A stretch of DNA of 64,000 bases, from contig NW_006768772.1 of assembly GCF_000204055.1 (NCBI RefSeq), positions 1,858,071 to 1,922,070 of the forward strand, in the 5' to 3' direction. Of this stretch, positions 23,922 to 38,100 are shown piece after piece. Made by a program: the position numbers and the translations under genes. The notes under the pieces are model-generated. The model did no database searches. It had not been told where the DNA came from and saw only the letters and a list, made by a program, of their open reading frames with translations. This DNA is from Melampsora larici-populina 98AG31 (Eukaryota; Basidiomycota; Pucciniomycetes; Pucciniales; Melampsoraceae). The number at the start of each line of letters is the position of its first letter. Position 1 is the first letter of the stretch.

Positions 23922-25104
23922 AACCTTTCGAATTCGATTTCGCTACTCTTATAAATATAGAAGACTGATCTTACACTTTTGCTTTACGATATCTCAAGCT
24001 TGTCAATCCTTGACGAATAATTTATTATCCTTATCTTCTTATTTAAAGAAGTAGGAACCAACATAACACCAAACGTTTCTTCACGGACGACATCTTAATT
24101 TATTTTTCAATTCCACTACTACTACTATTTAAAAGAATCTTACCATGACGTGTGTCAATATCTTGGATTTTGGTCTGTATAGTTATCAACAACATGTATC
24201 TTACAATTAATTCTTGATATCTTACATCTTAAAAAGATTGTGAATGTTTTTCCTTTCATTTTTAATCGTGCTGAAATACTACATTAATTTGTAGCACTAC
24301 AATTTACAAGGCTCTTCCCCCCCTGAATTATCATTATCTCAGTGTCAAATCAAAGTCTCAAGCTTAGATGTTCGGTCTTTGAAATGGATACAGATGCTTC
24401 AACAGTTCAATGTATCATATATGATACATTGTGAAACATCACTTTTCAGAAAATTGCTCAGGAGTTGTTCTGAGTTTATCACCCATACCACTACATCATG
24501 TTAGAAGCTTGGAGGCTTTAGAAAAAGTCTTGAAACTCCGAGTTCACACCGATCACGCTGAAGCACGCTGACGTGGATGCTCTCTGAATTTTCATATCTT
24601 TGGGCTGACCAGTAAGACCTTTCTTTGATCCACCCAGTGTGTTGACATTTGTCTCGATTTTTGTATGTGACCCAAATAACCAAACTATTGTTGTTGATGA
24701 TGATCTGTAAGTGCTGATTGATTTGTGGTCCAAACTAAATCTGTTAGACTGTTAATCAAGCTTTAATAGATGGTCTTCCCTCTTCCTTTCTTGGTATTTG
24801 TTCATCCAGTTCCACATTCACACACAAGATACAAGCACTCGATGAAGCTGATCCAAATTGAAAGTGATACCAAGGTTGTGAAAGTAGTTTGAAAGAGTTG
24901 ATCTGAGATGTTTAGTCTGTGATTGATTGGTTGATTGGATGTGAAAGTGACTGTGATTGACCCGAGCCTTTCCGAATGTCAATCATCGATCGATCGATCA
25001 ACGTCATACTTTCCATCAACTCAACTTAATCTCTTGATCCACTATAAAACTCAGCAAGACACTTGGCTCACCTACAACTTCAACAATAGCATCACATTAT
25101 CAAA
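23922..25104. other. Intergenic region with a perfect palindrome
   Basis: Separates two co-directional genes. It includes a 24-bp perfect palindrome (24,408-24,431) and the promoter of the aminotransferase gene. No supported gene. Confidence 0.5.
25043..25048 (+). promoter_or_regulatory. TATA box of aspartate aminotransferase gene
   Basis: TATAAA in the context CACTATAAAACTC, about 60 bp before the start codon at 25,105, a usual spacing for a fungal TATA box with a short 5' leader. Confidence 0.5.
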
Positions 25105-27161
<2,057 letters not shown>

Positions 27162-28049
27162 AAGGTTCAAAGCCCATCTTCCATGAATTTGAAGTTTCAA
27201 TCATTTGTTTATATTAATTTTTGATACTTGCTGCTCCTTTCTACTCACACAATTGCAAGTCATTCTTAAGGTATCATTTTTTTGAGTCATTCAAACCTCT
27301 CAGTGGGATCGAATAAGCAGGTAAAGTTTCCCTGATGCACAGGGCTTGCGTCATTCTGCGTATATGTTGTAGACAGTCAGATGTTGGGTTGAAGCTGCCT
27401 CATAAAGTGTTCCACTAAACACCACATGTGATCAAAAATAGACTATATTTGGGAGCTCTGTCTTATGTATACTGACAGCGTGCCATCGAGTAGCATCCCA
27501 TTGGGAGAGCCCTGCATTTTACTTTTAAGTATTTACAGGCAGAGCTCCTGTAAGAAAGCCATTGGGCGCTCATTTTTTATGATTTGAAAAGGATGACTTA
27601 TATGTCATTGAACCTCTTTGTCCGTAAGGGAATAGAGTTTTAAATCACTCAAATGTAAGCTTGATGGTCAATCTCTTCATGTCACAGGTAATTTGGAGGG
27701 TCTATGATTAGCATATCTGCCACAATTTGGTAGATAGTTGAAATGAATCTTTTGGACTTCAGAGGCTTTATTGGTCTTACAGCGAACTTCACAAACGTAG
27801 CTCATCTAGCGCAGGAAAGAGAGGAGGAAAACGAAACGTAATCAATGAATCTTTGTGAATAGAGTGGGGATATAGGTTCAGGATATGCTACCTGGTAATA
27901 TCAATCTGAGGTTAAATATTAGAACCGATCATGAAAGAGCATCACACAATTATATCACATCGTCAGACGTACTTTTGAGGTTTGAGACAAATGGTATCGA
28001 AAACCTTCTCACAAAACGTTACAGTTGCTCATTGCAATAAGATAGCTTA
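27162..28049. other. Intergenic between convergent genes
   Basis: The 3' flanks of the aminotransferase (+) and TIM8 (-). No supported gene. Confidence 0.5.
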
Positions 28050-28793
28050 TCAAAGAGATTCAGATGGTCCAGCTTCTTGTCGTTCTTGAAGGCGAGAGAC
28101 AATAAAAACTGATGTTCCGAAAGTTTGATCGTTATAAGTGTATTTAAGAAGAAAGATGGATAAAATTTCAAAAGGGATCAATTCAAGTTAATCAGTTTCC
28201 TCGCAAAAAAAGGAAAAGAAAGAGGTATGAAAGATGTAAAGAAGAAGACGTACGAGATGCATCTAAGAACCTATCTACACAATTTACCAAGCAAGATTCT
28301 TCGGAACGAGAGAAACGTGTGTCAGGTGCTTTAGGAACACACCTATTTTTTACGTTTTGTAAATCAAAACCAAAATCAGTAAAAGAAGAATGATTAAGAT
28401 TTAACCATTTATATATATCAAAGAAAATTGATCAGACTTACTTATCAAAACACATATCTATTTTGTTTGTACCATCATTGTCCAGATAATTTAATGGTTT
28501 AAAGTGGATTGTATGCAAGATAAGTTTTCCATTAATTTTTATTGATTTCAAAGATGACTTTGGAATGAAGAAAATAAATTATTTTTTTTGACGAACCTGT
28601 AAAGGTATGAATCGAAGTTTGAAGTCTAGCTTTGGCTTGTTCTTGTTCTAAAAAACTTGAAAGTTCTTTCTACATAATTTAAAAATATGTAAAATGATTA
28701 GATGTGAGTAAGTTGCTTATGATTAAATCGGTTTGTAAGCTTGGTTTTTTGGGTCATTCTTACCTGAGCTGCGCCATCGAGTTTGGAGTCCAT
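28050..28793 (-). CDS. TIM8: Mitochondrial intermembrane-space chaperone TIM8
   Basis: Five small exons on the minus strand: 28,793-28,764, 28,669-28,597, 28,457-28,442, 28,342-28,254 and 28,108-28,050. They join in frame to 88 residues; one exon is only 16 nt, which hides the gene from frame scans. The protein has the twin CX3C signature of small Tim proteins: CFDKC (residues 37-41) and CLVNC (57-61), 15 residues apart. FTDMCFDKCVPKAP and ESCLVNCVDRFLDASLFIV resemble Tim8 more than Tim9, Tim10 or Tim13, and yeast Tim8 has 87 residues. Role: with Tim13 it escorts hydrophobic inner-membrane precursors such as Tim23 across the intermembrane space; the cysteines are oxidised via Mia40. Every splice site is GT-AG. 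Confidence 0.92.
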
Positions 28794-29622
28794 CTTGATT
28801 CTTGTTGTTAAAAAGTCGAAATCGATTTGAAGTTGAAGTTGAAGTTGAAATTTTTGAAATTGAAGATGTTCCTTTGATTCTTGTTTAGGTCAATTACAGA
28901 TCATAGATGCCCCGATTGCCACCGAGCCCACGAGCTTCAGGGTATCCGACACTGAGACCGACCCCATTCCCAAAGATTGTCGGGTCTTCTGGACTGAGTC
29001 CCAAACGGTGGTTGAACACGGCTTGCGCAAAGTTGATATTTATCAGACCATGATGTGATGACCTGGTAAATAGGAATATAAATATGAAATTGGGAAACCT
29101 TCAAGTTATTATTTTCTTCCAAGACTTTTATGGTACAACATCAAAAGGTTTTTGACATTGTTGAAACATGTGATGCGGGTAGCTAGCATTTACTCTCCTC
29201 AAGACGCGGTTAAGGCTCACTCATAGATAGATAAAGATGTGGATATTTCCAAGCTTCTGTGCTTCGAGAGGCAAGAATGACTTTATATGAAGCGTGCTAA
29301 TAGCGGTTCGCACGTCCCACACTTTACAAGAGGGGTGACAATATTAGGGATGTAGAAATAAAAAAGGCTGAAATAAAATTAAGTAGCGAAAAACAAGCGT
29401 ATTAAAAAAAGGAAATGTGTTACAACATAAACGTCTAAACATGACACAACATAAATCAGATATCTTCAAGATCAAATGCAACAAATGTATAGAAACTCCT
29501 CCCAACGAGATTTAAACAATCTTCTTTGAGGTTCGATAGATTGTTCATCCAAACCTCTTTTACCCGTTTGCTATAGAACTTGAGGACTCCGAAGTGGTGG
29601 AGTGGGTATTTGACGAAGAAGA
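28794..29622. other. Intergenic, no gene seen
   Basis: Probably the promoter of TIM8 and the 3' UTR of the next minus-strand gene. A 61-codon open frame near 28,937 has no support. Confidence 0.45.
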
Positions 29623-30160
29623 TCAGTTGATTGGAGGTCTTTCAAAATCATTGAAGAAGTTGCTTGATCCTTCTGACTCATTTGACTCATCCGACATCTC
29701 CCTCTCGTCTCTGTGATCCAAAACATATAAAAAGAGATCGAGTGAGAAGATATTTTAAAAAAATTAGAGAGATAGGTTTTGTAAAAACTTACATGAGAAA
29801 AGACGTATCACTATCAAGGGACATAAAGAATGAATCCCCTGTAGTCTCAATCTCAACCTCCTTCATAAAGTTTGCAAGCGGACTAGATTCAAAAGGTTTA
29901 AAATAATTCTTCCGATTAGATCTTGATGGAGTCCTTGGAGCCTCAATCGGTTCGCTTTCTTCTAGAGCGTTTGTATGACCAATAAAAGGTAAACGGAGGT
30001 GTTGGTATTTGGGCTCTGATGTCATGATGGTTCTCAGAGTTTCTCGTGATGCGAAGAGATATCTTGCTGCGGTTCGTTGTCGACGAAGTGGAGTGAAATG
30101 AGCCATTGATGGAAAGTTACTGGCTACATATAACTCTCTTTCAAAAACAAAGTTCTCCAT
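29623..30160 (-). CDS. Hypothetical 151-residue protein
   Basis: Two exons on the minus strand: 30,160-29,793 and 29,710-29,623, with a GTAAGT donor and CACAG acceptor, joining in frame. The product is hydrophilic with no signal peptide or membrane segment. The N-terminal half is basic (PLRRQRTAARYLFASRETL) and the C-terminal third acidic and Ser-rich (EMSDESNESEGSSNFF), like many nuclear or intrinsically disordered proteins. No domain was recognised. The splice junction and open frame support a real gene; an alternative start is Met19. Confidence 0.5.
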
Positions 30161-31446
30161 TTATGTTGATAAGAAAGAAAAAATGAAGGATTGAAAATAG
30201 GAGAAAGAGATGAATGAATTTAAAGATGTGATATAGATTTGATCAAAGTTAATTTGCAAGAAATATCTTCTTAGGAGTGGATTTGAATATCAACCTAAGT
30301 TATAACAGAAGGAAAGATAGAGAGAATGGAGATGAAGGTCAAATTGGTGGATGACTATCAAAGGAAATAAGGTGATCTTTGGAAAGTTGTTTTTGAAAGT
30401 TGAGAGGATTGTGAATTGATGAACAGTAAAGAAATCGAAATGTGAGTCGGCATTTTATACCCAAAACTGTGATTGATCCAGGACGCCATCCCGCGTTCGC
30501 CATCTCGAACAGTTGTCCTTGTCTCAATGTTCTCGCCGATGGTCGGATACAGAATCCAGGTACACCAAGTGGTCCGGTTGCATGGAGAGATGGCTTCAAT
30601 CATGCCGGAGCCAGGCACTGGTGATCTCATTCCGCTCTTCGCTTTCATAATCAATCTGCTGCTTTCAGACGCGCCATCGTTTACTCAATTGTGAGCAGTC
30701 ATGAGAAGAAGCAAAGACCTTGGCCTGATGCTTTCCTACAAAAATTTTTGAGGTGGCAAGATTGCAAGCTACCCATCACATACTGTCGCCAGATTTTTGT
30801 CTTCTATGATGATGGCTGATCCAATCACGCATATGTCCCCAAGTGGTTACAAATGATAGTTATCCGTTATCATGCAAAAAACTAACAAAACACTTTTGTG
30901 TTTCTTTAAATTGTGGGCTGAAAGACTCTTGAATACGCAAAGTATGCTCAGTATAGAGTCACCAAGAAGATCAAAAAAAGTTTAATTGCCATTCAAGGTA
31001 AAAAAAAGCTCATAAGGGTTTTGATAGCTCTATCAGTTTAGTGATAAGTTTAATTTCAGAATTTGGTAGTAGACTCTTGAATAAGGCTTGTTTTGATCAT
31101 GGCTTCAAAGGAAGATCTCATCCCGTCAATCTTTTTTGGATAATTTGGTCTACAATCAAACCACTTTGTTAAGCAAAGTGGAAAACCGAGCTCAAACCTT
31201 CAGACTCGACAAGAATATCTATCTGAATTCAAGCACCATGATTATTGATCCAAGAATCGATTTGTTCATAACTGAGATATGATCAAAAGTCCTTTCTGAC
31301 TGAAAGTGGTAAAAATTTCAAGTTTATGAAAACATTTTATAGACACGAGTTTTATGGAAAGACAGAGTAACGGAAATCCCGCAAGAATATATGAAAAAAG
31401 AAACCACATCCCCCTACGTTTGAGATTATGAAAAAAGTCACATTTT
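30161..31446. other. Intergenic region
   Basis: No convincing gene. A 60-codon plus-strand frame at 30,442-30,624 contains SCPCLN, faintly like a haem-thiolate peroxidase motif, but it is isolated (see findings). Confidence 0.4.
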
Positions 31447-32187
31447 TTAAGCGATAGCAAGTTTAAGTTTCTTTGACGAGAATCCACGAATTCTACAAAA
31501 ATTAACCAAAAAAATCAATCCAAAATCGATTGATATAACAAGAAGATAATAAATAACTTACGTAACAGGAACTCCAAGAACGTGAGTAGTCACATCTCTA
31601 GGTTTACGAGTTAATGTAAATGATTCTTGATGGATTCCCCTTTGATCAGACTTTAAATTTTCTCCATTAAGTTCATATAAGATTTTCAAAAGTTCTGATT
31701 TTTGATTGATCATATTAATTTGAAAAGTTGGATTTAAACTTGCTAATTTTTTGGAAGGTTTGTTTTGAATTCCATGATGTTCTTGCGATTTTTTCTAAAA
31801 AATAAAGAAAAGAAAATTAAAGACTGTCTTGATCATTCATAGGGAAGAGAGTGAAAATAAACTCACGTTGTTTGTGATATAAGATAATTTTGTATTTCTA
31901 GAATCGTTTTGACGAGTTGGTATGGAAATTGTTTCTCCTTCGGTAGATATAGAAGGACAACGAGCTAAAGGTTTCTGTGATCGAGTAGAAATACCAATCT
32001 GTTTTTATAAAAGATTAAAAAAATCAGTCTATCATGTTTCAACTTGACAAGAAATCATATCAAAGAAGCGAAAAGAAAAAAAACTTACAGCAGATTTTTC
32101 CATTGGTTTCTCTGTTGCCGATGATGAGATAACAGAAGTAGCAAGAGCAAGAATAAAAGCAGGAAGTAAAGTGATTTGAATAAGCAT
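31447..32187 (-). CDS. Candidate secreted protein, effector-like
   Basis: Four exons on the minus strand: 32,187-32,089, 31,998-31,867, 31,794-31,562 and 31,492-31,447. They join in frame to about 169 residues. The first exon encodes a clear signal peptide (LIQITLLPAFILALATSVIS, then SSATEK). The mature protein is basic and polar, with one cysteine (ARCPS), and no known domain. The last junction uses a strong GTAAGT donor and TTTGTAG acceptor; if unspliced the protein stops two codons later (GVPVT, 154 residues), so both forms are possible. A TATATATATAAA lies about 250 bp upstream. Small lineage-specific secreted proteins of this kind are effector candidates in plant-pathogenic fungi, but nothing here shows a function. 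Confidence 0.6.
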
Positions 32188-33837
32188 GATGAAGGTCTTG
32201 GAAGATAACTTTTAACAATTGGTATGAACACAAGATGAAAAGATTCAACAAAGACTGGTACACAAAAAAGCAAACGCCGGAAATAAACTGATAAAGGTAA
32301 GTAAGTAAGTAAATATGTATACAAAGTATTTATAAAAACAAATAGTAAGCAAATTACGTTAGATGGAAGTAATAGAATCGAGAAAAAATAAGGGATGGAT
32401 AAACGTTATATCGAAGCTCGACAACACCTTTATATATATACCATGCTCTGACAAATCTCAAAGGGGTTTGATTATTCTGAGCAAGGCGTATGTGATTTCA
32501 TTTCCAATCTTGATTTTCAAATCTTGAAATTCGTTTGGTTGTGAAGGCTTCAAAGAGAAAAAAAATGATCTCGAAACAAACTTGCCTTGCGAGCCGTCGT
32601 AACTAATCATATCTAGCGTTTACCATGGCCTTGATTCAGCTTTAGAGAATTTCTTTACTCCGTAGTTGTCTCGTCGCGACGTAGCTGTCTATGTACCGCT
32701 TAACCTGTCTCCATCAATCAGCTCATGAGGCAAGATGAATCATGTATGTATCATGAGCGTGGAGTCCGCGTTAGTCAGGATACAAACCCTCAACAATCTC
32801 TTGAAGCCCGTTGTAATACGTTACACAAGCCCACACCAATGCCCTTACGATAACCACCATCAGTCAGCAATCTCTACGGAATCATAGTCAAACCAATACG
32901 AAGCAGGTATCAAAGGATCACATTTTCTTTAAATAATGTTTTGAATCAAGAAGGTAGATAAATTGCGAGTCGATTAGAATCTGAATTGAGAAAGAACAAA
33001 ACTCTTGATCATTGATTTATTATGATTGACAATTCGTAAGTGAACTTATATACGGAGGCCTACGGTGTACGTGAGCAACCCTGCAACCCGAAACTCGTAA
33101 ACTAATCTGAAAACCTGTACAAAACTCATAAACTCCAAAATTAACTCTCAATCCCAACAAATAACTTGACTTTCCACAAATTTACTTGACAACCAATTTC
33201 AGATATGTGTAAAGCTACACATATCTTTTTAAAGCACTATACATAGTACTTCTTCTTTTAGGCGCAGGCTACAATTCCAGTGTGACCACTGAAGATGTTT
33301 CTATGACCCGACAACATATTGTCATCTCCACTGCTTCCTCACACATATCCAAAGAACGCAAATATGGAAAGGGGCACATTCCTCCCGATCTGAATCTCTA
33401 CACCAACAAACCATGAGAATGATTTGATTGCCACGGCTTTCCAGTGTTTCAAACAATACCCATGCTCACCTTTCATGGACGCTTCAGCTGCAATGCGCCA
33501 TACATGTTCATTTGGCCTACCATTGGAGCCATCCAACAATTATCACAATGAGTCGGTGTTTTGAAACAAACCCGCATACGCTTTGCTAGAGGCCATCTAT
33601 AGCCAAAAGCAACAATCATTGATGGAAGAGAAATCGCATGGCACCTTGAATCATACTTTCCAAAACAATCACATTGCTTTTGGCATGCTACTTCAGAGTT
33701 TTCAAACCGTATAGCCAAGGAGCTTGGCTATATAAGCTGAGTCAAACACGTCTTGACATTGATATCATCATAAAGTCACAATTCTTCAAAAGTGCATATC
33801 TGGTGCCATTCAAATCCGGTTTCTCATTATTAACACT
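32188..33837. other. Intergenic region
   Basis: The boundary between the gene island and transposon-rich DNA. Overlapping minus-strand frames at 33,339-33,718 look weakly coding but belong to no recognised family. Confidence 0.4.
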
Positions 33838-34438
33838 ATGTCACTTCCCCTGATTATCAATGCCACGGTGGCTGTTACCAGTGTCGTGAGTCATTCAATT
33901 CAATTTGGGCCACATATATTGCTTTACTCACTTTCTGTCATAGTCTGTTCCTATCAATCCCGGATTATTTGTGTGGCACAAATCCCAAGCTACACTGGTT
34001 CTTGCTCACGAACCCAACGGCCATCTCGTTACTGATGCAATTGACACGAAAATGCTTGGAACTGAAGCAACACTCAAACCGTACCGCAGTGAAGTGGACT
34101 TTGGTCCAGGCAATGGTACGGTACGGTCTAACCTTAAAACCTCACCGTCATCGTATTGAAGTCAAGGGTATTCTTGGCCAATATTTGTACTACAGTACGG
34201 TTGCCCCGTAGTGAGCCGTACCGTAGCGGCCGTAGTAACCGTAGACTACGAGTACACAGCGGTTGAGCAGCGAAAAAAAGAATTACACCACTTCGCGCAT
34301 GCCTTGAGAGAAGAAAAAACATCACCACCAATGCTCATCCAAGACTGGAAGATAGATGTCATCTCACAGAGCTTTGGCAAAGAGATTGACCGGACTTCAT
34401 CGAGAGATGTTGCACTCACACTTAGGAGCATGAATTAA
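33838..34438 (+). pseudogene. Unknown gene interrupted by TACGG-rich DNA
   Basis: Exon 1 starts at 33,838 (LPLIINATVAVTSV). After an intron with a GTGAGT donor and CATAG acceptor, the frame continues (SVPINPGLFVWHKSQATLVL, then AHEPNGHLVTDAID) to about 34,078. It then runs into a stretch of about 180 bp rich in TACGG/CCGTA. Protein-like sequence resumes at about 34,262 (VEQRKKELHHFAHALREE) and ends at 34,438 (ALTLRSMN). The frame stays partly open across the patch, but the composition changes abruptly, suggesting an insertion. The product is unknown and no domain was recognised. It may belong to the same unknown family as the gene at 45,771. Confidence 0.35.
34079..34262. repeat. TACGG/CCGTA-dense repeat patch 2
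   Basis: Same composition as the patches at 3.1, 4.0 and 45.6 kb (GGTACGGTACGG, AGCCGTACCGTAGCGGCCGT). It sits inside an apparent coding region. No target duplication could be identified. Confidence 0.55.
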
Positions 34439-34690
34439 AGGTCGAATGCAAGCTTACAAGGCATATATCGGAATGTCTCAAATCATCTTACAGGTGTCAA
34501 GTGGTAATTTGACCAGGCAAGCAGTACTAGCTTGATAGGCAGCTCGATTATGAGAATATGAAGCGACCAATGTGATGGAGACAAGTCATTAAATTTTTGA
34601 GTTAAGCCTAAGTGTACTTGGAGATCTGTAAACGTCTTGCATAGTCAGATTCGGTAAAGAGGTATAACAGTGGATTGATTAATGAGTCAA

Positions 34691-35129
34691 TGTTGGACTG
34701 AATCCAAACACAAAACAGAAATCTTAGTATAAGATAAAGAGAAACAAACACGACAATCTTATAATAAGATTTTGTAAAGAAACAGTCAGATCAAATTCTT
34801 TATTACCTGAATCCAAACACAAAACAGAAATCTTAGTATAGGATAAAGAGAAACAAACACGACAATCTTATAATAAGATTTTGTAAAGAAACAGTCAGAT
34901 GAGAAAAAGAGAAATCTATCAGACTGGTGTTAAGCATCAGGTTATAAAGAAAACAAAAAATGAAATACAATGAATGACGTCATAAGATCATTGACGTAAT
35001 GTTCCTCATTTGGCTATATGATGTAATGTAGTCAAAATGAGAACAACGAGAATGGTCAAGATCAGAAATACATTTATGAGAAATACATTAAGAATGAATA
35101 AGACATTTGAAGCACAAATAAATCCAACA
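34691..35129 (-). repeat. Copia 3' LTR of array, with internal duplication
   Basis: 439 bp against 330 bp for the other two LTRs. The extra length is a direct duplication of the segment starting CTGAATCCAAACAC near the end, linked by CAAATTCTTTATTAC. It also differs by one base (CGACAATC against CGACGATC) from LTRs 2 and 3. Confidence 0.9.
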
Positions 35130-35152
35130 CCCCCCCATGCTGAAAAAGTCCA

Positions 35153-38100
35153 TCATAAATGTGTAGAACAATCTTTGAAACCTAATTGATTGCGTAAATT
35201 GATGAACATAGGTCGAGAAAGAGCTTTGGTTAAGAAATCTGCAAGTTGAAAAGAAGTATTGACCTGTTTTAGAATTACATTTTTGTCTTTGATTAGTTGG
35301 CGAATAAAATGATAGCGCAAGTCTATGTGTTTACTACGAGAATGATGAATAGGATTGTTTGCAAGAGCCGCTGAACCTGTGTTGTCGTAATGAATAATTG
35401 TAGGAGAGTTGTCAATAAAACGGATCTCTTGAAGTAATTGTCGTAACCACATAGCTTCTCTACCAGCATCACTTAAAGCCATGTACTCAGCTTCTGTACT
35501 TGACAAAGCAGTAGTCTTTTGCTTCCTTGACTTCCAAGAGATAAAACCATTTCCCAATCTAAATAAATAACCTGAAGTAGAAGATCGATCATGAAGGTTT
35601 TCCGCCCAATCTGAGTCTGTGAATCCTTGAAGTTTATTATCAGAACCACCCAATGTAAGACCCAGATGTCGAGTGTGATAAGTGTAAGCTAAAACCCGCA
35701 ATGCAGCATTCCAGTGATCAGAGTTGTTGTTCTTTAAAAATTGAGACAATTGATTGACCGCAAAGGCTATGTCCGGACGAGTGCATTGAGCTAGCCATAG
35801 TAAAGCACCAATAATTGAACGATATTTTGAATTTGCTTTTGAATTATCAATTGCAGGAACAAGAGAACTAAAATTTGATACATAAGGAGTTGAAACATGA
35901 ATCGGTTCTTCACTAAAAAATTGCTTTGTTATTTTTACAATGTACGCCGTCTGTTGAAGAGTAAAGTAACTTAGATCTTCTGAACGATCTATTGAAATTG
36001 ATAGGTGATGTTCTAGATCTGTTTCAGCAGATATGGGAAATTTTGAATGAAGAGCAGTTGAAATAGAAGAAAGAAAATCATCTTCACCGGTAACTGAAAT
36101 GTCATCAATGTGAACCGTAATTAAACCCACAAGAACGTTGTTGACCAGTTTAAAGAACAGGGTAGGGTCATGAGAGGATTGCTGTAGACCCATACCAATC
36201 AGAGAAGTAGTGAACTTATTGTTCCAGTTCCTTGCAGACTGATGTAAACCATAGAGAGGTAAAATCAGATGACAAACATATTCTGGAAATTTTTTGTCTC
36301 TGAATCCTTCTGGTTGTTCCATGAAAACATCCTCTTCCAATCGATTACCATGTAAGAACGCTGCAGTGATGTCAAAACCTTTTACTTTCCACTTTCTTAC
36401 TCCAGCAACTGTCAACACCACCCAATTTGATTCCTGCCTTGAAGCTGGTGAGAATACATCATTGAAATCAATACCCGGAATTTGACCACTACCTAAAACC
36501 ACCAGTCTTCCCTTGTACTTATCAATTTCACCTGAAGGTAACAACTTTCTTTTAAACACCCACATAGACCTTAAAACTTTTCTATTAGATGGCCTTGGTA
36601 CTAATTTCCAAGTCCCTAACTTTCGAAGCGTGTCGATTTCAGTTTCTGCTGCTGCTTTCCATTGTGAGGCTTCTTCGCTATCAATTGCTTTTCGGTAGGA
36701 CTTAGGTTCGGGTGAAGAAGTGTCAAGAACAAAAGCAGAAGGTGTAAAACGTTCGGGTTCTTTCCTTACTCTAGTACCTCGTCGTAAAACTGGAATTGTA
36801 ACAGGAGTAGAAGAAGAAGTAGATGAGTCGTCAGAAGGAGCAGAATCGATAGGTAAAGGTACAGTTGGTTCGATTGGTACCAAAGATGATGGTTCAGAAA
36901 TATCTATTTTGATCTTAGATGAAGGTACTTCAATAGGTTCAATAGTTTGATGTTGATTTACAGGAACACTAATTGGTGAATCGATCGGTATTTCAGATGA
37001 TGTTTTTGATCGAGTAAGCACATGGTAAGGTTGTACAGGCTCTTCGATTGAAAGTAGATCAGGCCATGGAAGAGAGAGCGCATCGGACGTTTTTTTTGTT
37101 AGGTTCAAGTATAAAAGGAAATTTACTAGGAAAAAATTTAAATGATGCGGTTTTGACTATGAGATGACGAGCTCTATCGTAAGCAACAACATATTTACCA
37201 TCAGGTACTGAATGTAAGAATACTGCTTCCTGAGAAACTGGAGCTAGTTGAGATCGTAAAGGTGGGGGTAAAAGATACTCGACAGCACAGCCAAATGGTG
37301 CAAACAGTTTGATATCATCAGGTCCATGATCAAGAGCTGAAAGAGGAGAACGTAAACCTGCATTGGTTTTGGTTGGAAAGTTATTGAAGCTTAGAACTAT
37401 TTGTTGCAGACATTCAGGCCAGAAGAATAACGGAACATTGGATGACGAAAACAAGGTACGAAGACGTTCGGACGCTGTACGATTCCATCGTTCCGCAACA
37501 CCATTTGATTGTGGTGTATAAGGAGCACCACAAAAGGCAGTGATACCTTGATGAAGACAATAATCGGTCATATTTTTATTAACATATTCGGAACCATTAT
37601 CAGAACGAAGACTGAGGACATTAAAATTGAATTTAATCTTGATAAAATTGACAAATTTCTTGAAATACATGTAAACTTGATCTTTGCTTTTCATAGCATA
37701 ACACACGGTGAATTTAGAAAAATCATCTATAAAAGAAACAAAATAGGGATAACCAGCTTTGGACTTGAGGGGTAAGAAAGCGACATCTGAATGAACTACA
37801 CCAAAAGGTGTTCGAGAGCGGTGAGGTGATCTACTCCTAAAAGTTGTCTTATGTAACTTTCCCCGACAGCAATGAATGCAGTTCTTGACATCATCTACGT
37901 CTTTTTGAGTTAAAGGAACGGAAATCTTCATACTCGATAATGCTCGTTTTGTACCAATTTCACCTAAATGACCCAAAATACAGTGCCAATCATAAAAAGA
38001 TTGATTAGGATCTGGGTAAACAGATGAATGAAGACAAAGGCTGCTAACTTCATATTGCAGAATTGGTAAACCTCCTTGGTAAAAGCCAGTAGCCACAACA

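Noticed and set aside
33339..33718. Minus-strand gene with Cys-rich frame
   Set aside because: Two overlapping short frames with no splice model or recognisable motif.
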